Source: Nostoc sp. 'Peltigera membranacea cyanobiont' 210A (lineage in GTDB: Bacteria > Cyanobacteriota > Cyanobacteriia > Cyanobacteriales > Nostocaceae). From it: 64,000 nucleotides of DNA. The notes beneath the pieces were generated by a model. It did no database searches and was not told the origin of the DNA. It saw nothing but the letters and a program-made list of their open reading frames with translations. How positions within the stretch are numbered: the stretch's first letter is position 1; each line of letters starts with the position of its first letter. The position numbers and the translations under genes are program-made. Where the stretch lies: positions 287,354 to 351,353 of the forward strand of contig NZ_NOLJ01000006.1 of the NCBI RefSeq assembly GCF_002246015.1, given 5' to 3'. Positions 15,640 to 24,837 of the stretch are shown piece by piece.

Positions 15640-18036
15640 CTAATCAACTGCAAGAGTATAATTGCGTTGTTCCCATTTACTGCTTTCATTCCAGAAAAAG
15701 GTAAAGCTAATTGGCTGGTACTGGTTATCAGAAACAGAAATATCTACAAAATTCACTCCTAACTTTGTAGAAGTAGAAAGCGTATCTTGTGTGGTTTGCC
15801 AATCATCATCTGACCAGTGCAATTGAAAAGATGCTAAGGCGTGAATGCGCAATATTTGACCTTTTTTGACTTGGCTGATTTGTCGGTTAAACTTCCAAAT
15901 TTCCAATGACTTACACTGCTTTCTTTCGCCTAGATAGCGATTTGCCACCTCTGGAATAAAATCAAACACCTGTCCGTCATGAGTTGACCGTAGCAGCTTG
16001 ATATACTCTGCGTGCGCCCACATCAAAGGCATGGCTGAACCTGTTGGTTTTCCTAAATACATATAGATATCAGGGATATCTGCCTCATCCCAAACCTGTT
16101 CTGGTAGCAAACAAGTGTCTGAAGCAAATCCTTCCATCGCCTTGATATATGTTTTGACATCGCCGCCAGCGGCTAGTTCATAATGCCCTCGTTCTCCTGT
16201 CAAAAGAGGCCAAGCGCGTCCCTTACCATAACCAGTATAAGGACTGCCGTCTTCTTGCTGCCCGTAACCGTCGTGGTTGTAACGATGCCAACAAGGCCCA
16301 GCAGGTGTATCTACTTTTAAAACTGCATCAATTACTTTGACAGAATCAACAATAATCGGGTCATCAGGTTTGCGAATTCCATAACGTACTAATTGGAGAA
16401 ATCCACCATCGACAATTTCCTTTGCTGGAAATTCAGCTGGTTCACCAGCTGGCTGACTGCTGATTAAAAGAGTTCCTTGGTTAGGATTTTCGTTGGGGTG
16501 AGGATTATTAATATCTGAAGGAGTAATTCGGATATAGTGCCGTTCGATCCCAGAAACTAAAGTTCCTTCAGTAGTTACTGTCCAAGCTTCAATGTGAGAT
16601 TCTAAAAAATCAGTGTATTCTTCTATAAACTTTGCTGTTGCTTCATCCCCACGTTCGCGAACAAATTGAGCAGCACAGATTAAGGCGGCAATATTGGATG
16701 CTAGTGTTGATGGTGAATAACCACTGTTTTCTTCCCAGCGTTCTTGTTGGGTAGCCGGGCCGTGACGAATTAAATAACCCGCCGCCCGCAAAACCATCGG
16801 ATAAATATCGAATTTTAAACAAGTTTTCTCTTGGTGCAATAGCCATGCTAGAAGAATCGGAAACGCCACCTCATCTAGTTGAATACCTTCCCAGTAAGGT
16901 TTACCATCAACCCAGAAATTTTGGGCAAAACCGCCATCTTCCTGCTGGCTGGTTGCAAGATAAATTAGCGATCGCACTGCTGTTTCTGTTTCACCAGCAG
17001 CCACTAAACCTGATACACTGCTAACCATATCCCGCGTCCAGACAAGGTGATATCCTCCTTGTTCTTGGTCGTCTTTGGCTTCACCCCAAGGAATCGCCAG
17101 GGATGCAATCAACGCACCGGGATAAGTTTTGTCTTCATGTGCTAACAACAAACTAATGCTGTTGTGATACAACTTCCCATCATTGTATGAAACACATTCT
17201 AGCGGTCGGATATTGCGGCGCGATCGCTTCCACTGTTCGTTGTATTGCTGCTTCTGCTGTTCAAAAGGAATATTAAGCGACTGAAATAACGTGGAAATTG
17301 CATTATGTAAGTTTGTACCAAACGCCAGTCCTAAAGTAAACTCTTTAGTACTATCTAAATTTAGTTTTCCAGTCAAAGCAAGATTGCCATCTACAGCACT
17401 ATCAAACTCCCAATCCATTTGGAAATTGTCAACTAAATCTGTCCAGCCATCACTTTTACCGACGTAACCACAGGAAAGGCGGTTAAAGGGAACTGTTGCA
17501 CCCAGTGCTAGCCATGTTCCTTGTTTCTCGGCTATCAGAATACGATGCCCAGCAACCTCTACAGCGTAACCATTATTACCCATACCTTCAACTTCCAGAT
17601 GCGGCGCACACAAAGCATATAACTGAAGTTGGGAAATAAAATCGCTCTTTCCTGTTAATGTGGTGTGCTGTAAGATACAGGGGAAATGTGGGTCAGCAAT
17701 CACTTCTTTGATTACGGCATAACGTCCTTGTGGATCGGAATTAGTGATGCGGTATCCTAAACCATGAGTCCACATCCGTTCCACTTTTGATTCGAGATCG
17801 CGTTTCTCGTCGTGAAAAAAGCTTTTTCCATCAGAAATTAGATACTGCAAATCCCGAATTTGGGGTTTGTCTACTGTGGGATGGTAGATTTCAGTGACAA
17901 TACCGTTCCAAAGAGTAAACCAAATGTTACTAGAGGTAGAGTAAGCTGTTCCGACTCCATCTTTATTGGCATGAGTCCATCGAGGCTCAATACCTGGTGA
18001 GCCAAAAGCTTCTGCTTGACCAATAATCTTTACCAT
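15640..18036 (-). CDS. GH15 glucoamylase (glucan 1,4-alpha-glucosidase)
   Basis: 798 residues, no signal peptide, so probably cytoplasmic. An N-terminal beta domain (about 1-270, IEPRWTHANKDGVGTAYS...LWNGIVTEIYHPT) precedes an (alpha/alpha)6 catalytic domain with GGYHLVWTRDMV, QEDGGFAQNFWVDG, the general acid region IQLDEVAFPI and the base region CLPEQVWDE. A C-terminal stretch (about 700-798) forms a small beta tail. Releases glucose from the non-reducing ends of glucans, plausibly glycogen-derived maltodextrins. Single gene; downstream spacing shows no operon. Confidence 0.93.
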   Translation of the reverse strand: MVKIIGQAEAFGSPGIEPRWTHANKDGVGTAYSTSSNIWFTLWNGIVTEIYHPTVDKPQIRDLQYLISDGKSFFHDEKRDLESKVERMWTHGLGYRITNSDPQGRYAVIKEVIADPHFPCILQHTTLTGKSDFISQLQLYALCAPHLEVEGMGNNGYAVEVAGHRILIAEKQGTWLALGATVPFNRLSCGYVGKSDGWTDLVDNFQMDWEFDSAVDGNLALTGKLNLDSTKEFTLGLAFGTNLHNAISTLFQSLNIPFEQQKQQYNEQWKRSRRNIRPLECVSYNDGKLYHNSISLLLAHEDKTYPGALIASLAIPWGEAKDDQEQGGYHLVWTRDMVSSVSGLVAAGETETAVRSLIYLATSQQEDGGFAQNFWVDGKPYWEGIQLDEVAFPILLAWLLHQEKTCLKFDIYPMVLRAAGYLIRHGPATQQERWEENSGYSPSTLASNIAALICAAQFVRERGDEATAKFIEEYTDFLESHIEAWTVTTEGTLVSGIERHYIRITPSDINNPHPNENPNQGTLLISSQPAGEPAEFPAKEIVDGGFLQLVRYGIRKPDDPIIVDSVKVIDAVLKVDTPAGPCWHRYNHDGYGQQEDGSPYTGYGKGRAWPLLTGERGHYELAAGGDVKTYIKAMEGFASDTCLLPEQVWDEADIPDIYMYLGKPTGSAMPLMWAHAEYIKLLRSTHDGQVFDFIPEVANRYLGERKQCKSLEIWKFNRQISQVKKGQILRIHALASFQLHWSDDDWQTTQDTLSTSTKLGVNFVDISVSDNQYQPISFTFFWNESSKWEQRNYTLAVD

Positions 18037-18092
18037 ACTGCATTGTTGTGCCGATAAGCTTTGAGTGCATTTTGAAAATGCTGTGTTTGATA

Positions 18093-18130
18093 TAGCAGGA
18101 GGCAGGAGGCAGGAGGCAGGAGGCAGGAGG
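18093..18130. repeat. Tandem 7-mer GGCAGGA
   Basis: About five copies of AGGAGGC, a short tandem heptamer between the glucoamylase and the CDF gene. The same unit forms the 3' end of the sensor kinase gene at 4283. Confidence 0.8.
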
Positions 18131-18214
18131 TAAAAACCTTGCTATTCCTGAGATTTACGCTTGTAATTATGTCTTAATCTACCTGGCAACTACTATATTT
18201 ATGCGATTAAAAAT

Positions 18215-19153
18215 TTATTGAGAAGTTTGCGAAAATTTACGAGCGGCAGTTAAGGATTTTGCTTCAATAAAAATTTGTTTGATTTCAGGATGCTTTTGGC
18301 TAATTTTTACTTCTAAACTTTCTACAGTTAAGGCTATTTCCTCACCTGTAAGATTTTTAGAAAATTGGATTTCTAAGTTGAGTAATACTTCCTGTGGAGC
18401 AAGCTGCATTGTTAGTACACGTACAACTTCTTGCACTCCTGGTTCTGTTTTGGACAGAGAGCGGATATTGGCTATGGTTTGAGGATTAGCACTTTCGCCA
18501 AGTAACAATCCTTTACTTTCTCTTGCTAATACCACTGCTACTATAGCCAAGATAATGCCAATAATAATTGAGGCAATGCCATCAAAATAAACATTATTAA
18601 ATAAATGTCCTAAGAAGATTCCGATTAAGGCAACGAATAAACCTAAAATTGCAGCAGTATCCTCAAATAATATTGTAAATACCGTGGGATCTTTACTGTT
18701 TTTGATTGCTTGCCAGAAATTTTGTTTACCCTTGGTCGGCAAAAACTCTTTTAAAGCTACAGTCCAAGAATAACCCTCCAATAATATTGCCATACCTAAC
18801 ACAATATAATTCCACATTGGGTTTTCTAAAGGACTAGGTTTAATTAAATGAGTTATTCCTTCATAAATTGACATCCCGCCGCCAAGGGCAAAGATGAGGA
18901 TAGCAACGATGAAAGTCCAGAAATAAAGTTCTTGACCGTAACCAAAGGGATGGCTATCATCTGCTGGCTTTTGGCTTCTCCGAATTCCCAGCAAAAGTAC
19001 TAGTTGATCGCCAGTATCTACCACCGAATGAATCCCTTCAGATATCATGGCGGAACTGCCAGTAATGGAGGCGGCGATAAATTTAGTAATAGCGATCGCT
19101 AAGTTAGCGCCCATCGCTGCAAATATAGTTTTATGAGATGAATCAGACGCCAT
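18215..19153 (-). CDS. Cation diffusion facilitator family transporter
   Basis: 312 residues with six membrane helices and a C-terminal cytoplasmic domain (about 215-300). Metal-site residues seen: SEGIHSVVDTGDQ (TM2; H/D where many CDFs have HxxxD), HPFGYGQELYFWTF, and FEDTAAILGL (TM5, ExxxD). The GYGQELYFW form and longer helix 3-4 loop put it nearer the SLC30A9/mitochondrial-like branch than FieF. Probably exports Zn, Mn or Fe in exchange for protons. No regulator nearby. Confidence 0.9.
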   Translation of the reverse strand: MASDSSHKTIFAAMGANLAIAITKFIAASITGSSAMISEGIHSVVDTGDQLVLLLGIRRSQKPADDSHPFGYGQELYFWTFIVAILIFALGGGMSIYEGITHLIKPSPLENPMWNYIVLGMAILLEGYSWTVALKEFLPTKGKQNFWQAIKNSKDPTVFTILFEDTAAILGLFVALIGIFLGHLFNNVYFDGIASIIIGIILAIVAVVLARESKGLLLGESANPQTIANIRSLSKTEPGVQEVVRVLTMQLAPQEVLLNLEIQFSKNLTGEEIALTVESLEVKISQKHPEIKQIFIEAKSLTAARKFSQTSQ

Positions 19154-19865
19154 GAGAGTAAATCACAATTATGCAGAAACTTCTAATTCACTATCCAGAT
19201 GGGTAACTTCCCATTGGGTTGGTTCGACATTGTACCAAAACGTTATTTTAAAAATTTCTAGTATTTTTCTAATCTATCCAGAGAAAGATAAATAGCATAT
19301 TTTTGAATTAAAGATATTTAAATCATTTGTCATTTATGTGACAATAGTATGTTTTTCTTTTTAAGATTTGTAAAAATGTAATTTTAAAGTTTATATCAAT
19401 CTCAAGAAAGATTTATGGTATATTCAAAGCAAGTTGGGTTATTAGTTAAAGTAAATTTTTTAGTTAATCAATCTCAAATCTAAGATGACCTCAAAAAGAG
19501 AACCATGTTAAGACGTTAAAGAGTTTTTAGCCGACTCTAAACCGTCTTATTAGCTTGGCTATTATCAATCCTATCTAATCAAAAATAAGCATTTTTTAGT
19601 TATTGTAAATGCCAATTAAAATTTGATATTAAGCAAAAATATAGTTATTTTAGTGAGTTTTGACATTGAGAAAAAATAATTACTAAAAAATAGTAAATAT
19701 GTATTTTTTGTTTCAAAATTTACTTGATAAATTTCAGTACATCATATTTTTGATTGGTAGTTCTGTGGCATTAAAACAGTATTCTTGAAAATATGAATGG
19801 TACGTTAAACGGATGGCAATTCCATACAACGCATCTACATATTTAGATCCATAAAGGAGAAAGCG
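19154..19865. other. AT-rich spacer upstream of the terminal oxidase cluster
   Basis: About 710 bases without a gene; very AT-rich (TTTTTAG words). Presumably contains the promoter of the oxidase operon, but I could not pick a convincing -35/-10 or an exact NtcA site. GGAG lies before the first gene. Confidence 0.5.
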
Positions 19866-20360
19866 ATGCCTGCTCTGTCTCTAAATAACCAAAATTTACC
19901 ATACCCTGACCCTCTACACCCCATCATTGTCCACTTCGTAATCGCGATGGTGCTTTTTTCTTTCGTGTGCGATGTGCTGGGCTATTTCACCCGCAATGTG
20001 CGGTTATTTGAGGTGAGTTTCTGGAATATGTTTGTGGCCTCAGCAGCTATCTTTTTAGCGGTAATTCTTGGTCAGTTTGAAGCAGGTCTAGCAAACATCT
20101 ATCCAGCAGTCCAACCAACCTTAAATTTTCATACAGTGATGGGTTGGTCGTTGGCGGCTATTGTCGTTGGCATTACAGCTTGGCGTTTCGTGATTCGCAA
20201 ACGCACTCCACGGAAAGTTCCGCCTGCTTACCTTGGTGCTGCAACGTTTTTAGTCTGCTTAGTGTGCTTGCAAGTCTATCTAGGAAGCAAGCTAGTTTGG
20301 GTGTATGGGTTACACATCGAGCCAGTTGTGCAAGCGATGAAGCAGGGAGTTTCGCCATGA
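19866..20360 (+). CDS. DUF2231 membrane protein, first of the oxidase cluster
   Basis: 164 residues, four membrane helices. LHPIIVHFVIAMVLFSFVCDVLG near the N-terminus is the DUF2231 hallmark (HPxxVHFxIA), with another His in NFHTVMGWSLAA. AAGGAGAAAGCG gives a strong ribosome site. Its stop overlaps the next gene by ATGA. Such paired DUF2231 genes stand upstream of the alternative oxidase genes in Nostoc; they may carry heme or act as redox subunits through the paired histidines (inference). Confidence 0.9.
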   Translation: MPALSLNNQNLPYPDPLHPIIVHFVIAMVLFSFVCDVLGYFTRNVRLFEVSFWNMFVASAAIFLAVILGQFEAGLANIYPAVQPTLNFHTVMGWSLAAIVVGITAWRFVIRKRTPRKVPPAYLGAATFLVCLVCLQVYLGSKLVWVYGLHIEPVVQAMKQGVSP

Positions 20361-20962
20361 ACTGGCAACTCATTGACCAGTTGAGATTGAGGCTGAATGC
20401 TAACGGATTACCTTATGAGATTCCCATACATCCGCAACTGGTGCATCTAACATTGGGGTTGTTCATTCTTGCGATTATTTTTGATATTGCCGGAGCGCTT
20501 TTTGCTTTAGAAAAACCAATCTTCAAATTTTTGGGTTTGCCTACCCTCCGTTCTGGTTTTTTTGATGTTGGCTGGTATAACCTCATAGGAGCAGCTTCTA
20601 TCACCTTTTTCACCGTTGCAGCAGGTTTTTTTGAGCTACTGCTAGCAAATCCACCAATCGATCAAAAGAGCGTTTGGGGGTTAACTGCTGGTTGGACGAT
20701 GCTTTTGCATGGTTTGGGTGGTATTTTGCTGTTGGGAGCGATCGCAGCCATGACAATATGGAGAGGTTTGCAACGTTATCGCTGGCGTAAGGATGCTTCC
20801 AGGCAAGTGCAGTGGAGTTACTTGTTAGCAGGTATGGGAATATTGGCAATATTATTCGTTCATGGAACTTTGGGGGCGCAATTGGGAGAAGAGTTCGGCA
20901 TTCACGTTACTGCTGCGAAGTTACTCCAAGAAGGTAAAAACCCAAATTTACTACTCAAATAA
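20357..20962 (+). CDS. DUF2231 membrane protein, second of the pair
   Basis: 201 residues starting at the ATG that overlaps the preceding stop (ATGA), so translationally coupled. Motifs IHPQLVHLTLGLFILAIIFDIAGALF and TMLLHGLGGILLLG repeat the paired-His pattern of its neighbour, with four membrane helices and LFVHGTLGAQLG. Longer than the first copy. Likely partner of it and of the oxidase encoded 46 bases downstream. Confidence 0.9.
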   Translation: MNWQLIDQLRLRLNANGLPYEIPIHPQLVHLTLGLFILAIIFDIAGALFALEKPIFKFLGLPTLRSGFFDVGWYNLIGAASITFFTVAAGFFELLLANPPIDQKSVWGLTAGWTMLLHGLGGILLLGAIAAMTIWRGLQRYRWRKDASRQVQWSYLLAGMGILAILFVHGTLGAQLGEEFGIHVTAAKLLQEGKNPNLLLK

Positions 20963-21008
20963 TCAAGCGGGAAGCACTCTCTTCAATTTTGAATTTTGAA
21001 TTGTTAAT

Positions 21009-21932
21009 ATGTTTAGTTTTTGGGAATATATACTAATAGCGTTTTATGTAGCAGGGCTGCTAATTGTCAGTCGGTGGATTGGACAACAGGCATTTTCTTG
21101 GATGCCTCCCCAGGCGACAGCAGAAGCACAACGAGTAGATGATTTATTTAGCTTTTTAGTCTCAATTGGAGCATTTATCTTGCTGGGGCTGGTTGGTGTT
21201 ATTGTGTATGCGATCGCCTTCCATCGTGCCCGCCCGGAAGACTACAGCGAGGGACACCCTTCTAGAGGTAATGGAAAGTTAGAAATATTGTGGACAGCGA
21301 CGCCAACTTTGTTAGTAGTATGGATTGCCTTTCAAAGCTTCAATATTTATCAACAATTAAATATTCTCGGTCTAAACCAAATTGTGCATTTGCACGCGCC
21401 CCTAGAATCTGCACCCGCCTACGCCGCAACCGTTAGCGATGTCCCCAAGCCTGCGTCTGAAACAATTGATGTTTTCGTTAGGCAATGGGATTGGTCTTTC
21501 CATTATCCAAATAATCTTACCAGTAAGGAATTACACTTGCCGATCAATCGCAGCACTCGCTTAAAGATGCAAGCAGAGAAAGTAATCCACGGTTTCTATG
21601 TTCCTGAGTTTCGCTTAAAGCAGGATATTATTCCAGGGCGGAACATTGACATTGTGCTAACACCCATTCGCCCAGGTAAATATCGGCTGAAAGATTCTCA
21701 ATTCAGTGGTGCTTATTTTGCCTTGATGGAGGCAGATGTATACGTTGAGTCTCTTGAGAAGTATAACCAGTGGCTCGCGCAAACAATCTCTAGCGAAAGT
21801 GGGAATGCTCCAAATCAGGCAGTTGCCGAAAATATTCAACCACCAAAGACATTATTCAAAAGCGGCTGGTACACAGTCGCACCGGCTCAACCTGCTGTAG
21901 CGAATCAAAGGAAGATAAATAATGACACATGA
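21009..21932 (+). CDS. coxB: Terminal oxidase subunit II lacking the CuA site (ARTO type)
   Basis: 307 residues: two membrane helices (about 5-25, 48-72), then a periplasmic/lumenal cupredoxin domain with RQWDWSFHYPN. Where cytochrome c oxidases have the CuA ligands (CSELCGxxHxxM) this protein reads KDSQFSGAYFALM, so both cysteines and the His are lost. That loss is known for cyanobacterial alternative respiratory terminal oxidases, thought to take electrons from quinol. The C-terminal tail after residue 250 is long and variable. Overlaps coxA by 11 bases. Confidence 0.93.
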   Translation: MFSFWEYILIAFYVAGLLIVSRWIGQQAFSWMPPQATAEAQRVDDLFSFLVSIGAFILLGLVGVIVYAIAFHRARPEDYSEGHPSRGNGKLEILWTATPTLLVVWIAFQSFNIYQQLNILGLNQIVHLHAPLESAPAYAATVSDVPKPASETIDVFVRQWDWSFHYPNNLTSKELHLPINRSTRLKMQAEKVIHGFYVPEFRLKQDIIPGRNIDIVLTPIRPGKYRLKDSQFSGAYFALMEADVYVESLEKYNQWLAQTISSESGNAPNQAVAENIQPPKTLFKSGWYTVAPAQPAVANQRKINNDT

Positions 21933-23577
21933 TTTGAGTGGAGCTATAGCCAAAGATAGAGAACCTCAGAACAACTGGCGGGAATATTTCAGCTTCAGCA
22001 CCGACCATAAGGTAATCGGTGTTCAGTACATGGTGATGACCTTCATTTTCTTTCTTCTCGGTGGGCTGTTGGCGATGATTATCCGGGCTGAATTGCTCAC
22101 CCCGGAAGCAAATTTAGTTGACCGCCCCCTCTACAATGGTTTATTCACCATGCACGGGACAATCATGATTTTCCTGTGGATTATACCCTTCAATGCAGGT
22201 CTTTCTAACTTCTTAGTACCGCTGATGATTGGAGCGCGGGATATGGCTTTTCCCGTACTCAATGCCATTTCTTTTTGGATTCTACCACCAGCCGGTCTTC
22301 TACTACTGTCTAGTTTCTTGCTACCTAACGGGACTGCACAAGCTGGTTGGTGGTCTTATCCACCAGTTAGTCTGCAAGTTCCAGCCGGTCAGTTGATTAA
22401 CGGTCAATTTATTTGGATAGTTAGCCTAGTACTAATCGGCATCTCTTCAATTATGGGGGCTGTTAACTTTGTTACCACTATCTTTTGGATGCGATCGCCA
22501 GGGATGACATTTTTTCGGATGCCCGTCTTTGTGTGGTCAGTTTTTAGCGCCCAGCTGTTGCAGCTGATTAATTTGCCTTCCTTGACGGCTGCATTAATAC
22601 TCCTATTACTTGACCTTTCCTTTGGTACACAATTTTTTAAACCTGAAGGAAGTGGCGATCCCATTATTTACCAACACTTATTCTGGTTCTACTCACACCC
22701 CGCAGTGTATATCATGGCGCTACCAGCCTTCGGTATTATTGCGGAAGTTCTGCCAGCCTTTTCTCGCAATCCTCTATTTGGTTATCGGTCAGTAGCTCTT
22801 GCATCTTTAGGTATCGCTGTAGTCAGCATCTTCGTTTGGGTGCATCACATGTTCACCAGTGCAACCCCCGGCTGGATGCGGATGACCTTCATGGCCACCT
22901 CAATGTTAGTTGCTATACCCACAGGTGTGAAGGCATTCGCTTGGACTGCCACAATCTGGAGGAGCAAATTGCACCTAGAGACACCAATGTTATTTGCAAT
23001 GGGAGGTGCAGCGATGTTTATTTTTGGCGGTGTCACTGGTGTGATGCTTGCTGCCACGCCATTTGATATCCATGTCAATAATACTTACTTTGTCGTGGGT
23101 CACTTCCACTACATCGTTTTTAATACCATTACGATGGCAATCTTCGCCGGAATTTACTTCTGGTTTCCCAAAATAACTGGCAGGATGTACGCTGAGGGTT
23201 GGGGTAAACTGCATTTTTGGTTGACCTTTATTCCTGCCAATATCACCTTTTTCTCCATGCACCCATTAGGTTTGCAAGGAATGCTACGCCGAATTTCTTC
23301 CTACGATCCTCAGTATCAGGGATGGAATGTTATTGCTAGCCTGGGATCGTTCTTGCTTGGAGCATCTACACTGCCCTTTATTGCTAACATTGTCGGTTCT
23401 TGGCTATATGGAGCGAAGGCAGTTGATAATCCTTGGCACGCTACAGGATTGGAATGGACAACTTCTTCACCACCTCCGCGAGATAACTTTGAAGAGATTC
23501 CTATTGTTAAAAGACCTCCTTACGATTATGGCGATCCAAAATATTCATTCGTGGAAAATTCTGATGATGGTGAGTAA
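21922..23577 (+). CDS. coxA: Heme-copper terminal oxidase subunit I
   Basis: 551 residues, twelve membrane helices. Heme and CuB ligands are present: MHGTIMIFLW (low-spin heme His), HPAVYIMALP (CuB His cross-linked to Tyr region), VWVHHMFTS (CuB HH) and VVGHFHYIVFNT (high- and low-spin heme His). Reduces oxygen to water while pumping or moving protons. The start overlaps coxB, so it belongs to the DUF2231-DUF2231-coxB-A-C operon. Confidence 0.96.
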   Translation: MTHDLSGAIAKDREPQNNWREYFSFSTDHKVIGVQYMVMTFIFFLLGGLLAMIIRAELLTPEANLVDRPLYNGLFTMHGTIMIFLWIIPFNAGLSNFLVPLMIGARDMAFPVLNAISFWILPPAGLLLLSSFLLPNGTAQAGWWSYPPVSLQVPAGQLINGQFIWIVSLVLIGISSIMGAVNFVTTIFWMRSPGMTFFRMPVFVWSVFSAQLLQLINLPSLTAALILLLLDLSFGTQFFKPEGSGDPIIYQHLFWFYSHPAVYIMALPAFGIIAEVLPAFSRNPLFGYRSVALASLGIAVVSIFVWVHHMFTSATPGWMRMTFMATSMLVAIPTGVKAFAWTATIWRSKLHLETPMLFAMGGAAMFIFGGVTGVMLAATPFDIHVNNTYFVVGHFHYIVFNTITMAIFAGIYFWFPKITGRMYAEGWGKLHFWLTFIPANITFFSMHPLGLQGMLRRISSYDPQYQGWNVIASLGSFLLGASTLPFIANIVGSWLYGAKAVDNPWHATGLEWTTSSPPPRDNFEEIPIVKRPPYDYGDPKYSFVENSDDGE

Positions 23578-23727
23578 TTTCGTTTCTTTATAAAGCTGCG
23601 CTAAATCCTAGCTTTTTTTTTAACGCAAAGGTAAGCGGAGGTTTTTTAAAGATAATTCGCTATGTCTGAAAAATCAGATGGAACCTGAATTTATTAATTA
23701 CGAATTACGAATTACGAATTACGAATC
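23578..23727. repeat. Spacer with four TTACGAA heptamers
   Basis: ATTACGAATTACGAATTACGAA (about 23697-23725) runs directly into the coxC start and replaces a normal ribosome site; a heptamer repeat has expanded inside the operon. Confidence 0.75.
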
Positions 23728-24393
23728 ATGCAACATCGCAGCATCCATTTAGATGAAAGTCCGATCCGTTTCGATCGGTGGCGGCGACGCTTACCGAATT
23801 GGTTACAGCGCTTTCTGCCAAGTGGTGGCGGAAGTCATGAAGATCATCATGGCAAAGGAATGTTTGGGTTTACTGTATTCCTGTTGTCGGAAAGTATCAT
23901 CTTTTTGAGTTTTATCTTTACTTATGTTGCTCTGCGACTGAATACTAGTAACTGGCTACTACCCGGTATTTCTGGGCCAGAATTGTCTAAGCTCGTGATT
24001 ATTAATACGGTAGTTTTACTTTCTAGTAGCTTTGTGATTCAACCAGCAGAAAATGCCCTCAAACGTAATCAATTGGGTAAATTTCGCGGGCTATGGTTGA
24101 TAACGATCGCAATGGGAATCTACTTTTTAATTGGTCTATTAATTGAGTGGAAAAATCTCGATTTCAAGCTCACTACGGGATTAGTTGGTTCCACATTCTA
24201 TTTGCTGACAGGTTTCCACGGGTTACACGTTCTGGCGGGTGTTGTGCTTCAGATAATTATGCTGATTCGCTCATTCATTCCAGGCAATTATAATAAAACT
24301 CACTTCGGTACAAGTGCAACAACTTTATTTTGGCACTTTGTTGATGTAGTTTGGGTCTTCCTCTTCTCGCTTCTCTACCTTTGGCGGGCATAA
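23728..24393 (+). CDS. coxC: Terminal oxidase subunit III
   Basis: 221 residues. A hydrophilic N-terminus of about 40 residues with HHGKG is followed by five helices (KGMFGFTVFLLSESIIFLSF...), GFHGLHVLAGV and the closing ATTLFWHFVDVVWVFLFSLLYL, all typical of short five-helix CoxC. Preceded by heptamers instead of a Shine-Dalgarno, so translation may be weak or depend on another signal. Confidence 0.94.
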   Translation: MQHRSIHLDESPIRFDRWRRRLPNWLQRFLPSGGGSHEDHHGKGMFGFTVFLLSESIIFLSFIFTYVALRLNTSNWLLPGISGPELSKLVIINTVVLLSSSFVIQPAENALKRNQLGKFRGLWLITIAMGIYFLIGLLIEWKNLDFKLTTGLVGSTFYLLTGFHGLHVLAGVVLQIIMLIRSFIPGNYNKTHFGTSATTLFWHFVDVVWVFLFSLLYLWRA

Positions 24394-24431
24394 AGATTTT
24401 CAGTTAACCAAGTATTTTCAGGAGTAACTTT

Positions 24432-24677
24432 ATGAATTTCTTCATCCAAGAATTACCAGCATCAGAACTCGCCCCAAAAGCAGTTCAAGAAACTCCCGCA
24501 CCAGGTAAAGATCCGCTAATTGCACAAGGTTTACAAAAAGAGCAATATATTGGCATTATTGGGCTAGCGATCGCTCTAATCGCTGCTGTGGGATTTTTTA
24601 GTCGCAGAGTCGAATACGCTATTGCTTTTGCTTTATTCCTCAGCGTCTTTTTAATTGCGTTATTTTTATTCATATAA
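24432..24677 (+). CDS. Small membrane protein at the end of the oxidase operon
   Basis: 81 residues. Soluble N-terminal 35 residues rich in Pro/Ala/Glu, then two helices (about 38-55, 60-80). CAGGAGTAAC is a good ribosome site. Position 38 bases after coxC and before a terminator suggests an accessory or subunit IV-like role; no family recognised. Confidence 0.7.
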   Translation: MNFFIQELPASELAPKAVQETPAPGKDPLIAQGLQKEQYIGIIGLAIALIAAVGFFSRRVEYAIAFALFLSVFLIALFLFI

Positions 24678-24720
24678 CTAATTAGTCATTTGTCATTTGT
24701 CATTGGTCATTAGTATTTTC

Positions 24721-24747
24721 GTAAAAGTCTTAATTTTAGACTTTTAC
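24721..24747 (+). terminator. Terminator of the oxidase operon
   Basis: GTAAAAGTCT pairs with AGACTTTTAC (10 bp) around TAATTTT, 44 bases after the last small gene. T-rich but not a classical U tail. A near copy of the hairpin stands at 29446-29472. Confidence 0.6.
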
Positions 24748-24837
24748 TTTCCACTTCTGCGCCTTTGCGTGAAACCAAAAAATCTGAATTTAAATGCGTA
24801 ACATCCTAGAAAATTTCTGAGACTTTGGAGGTATTTT

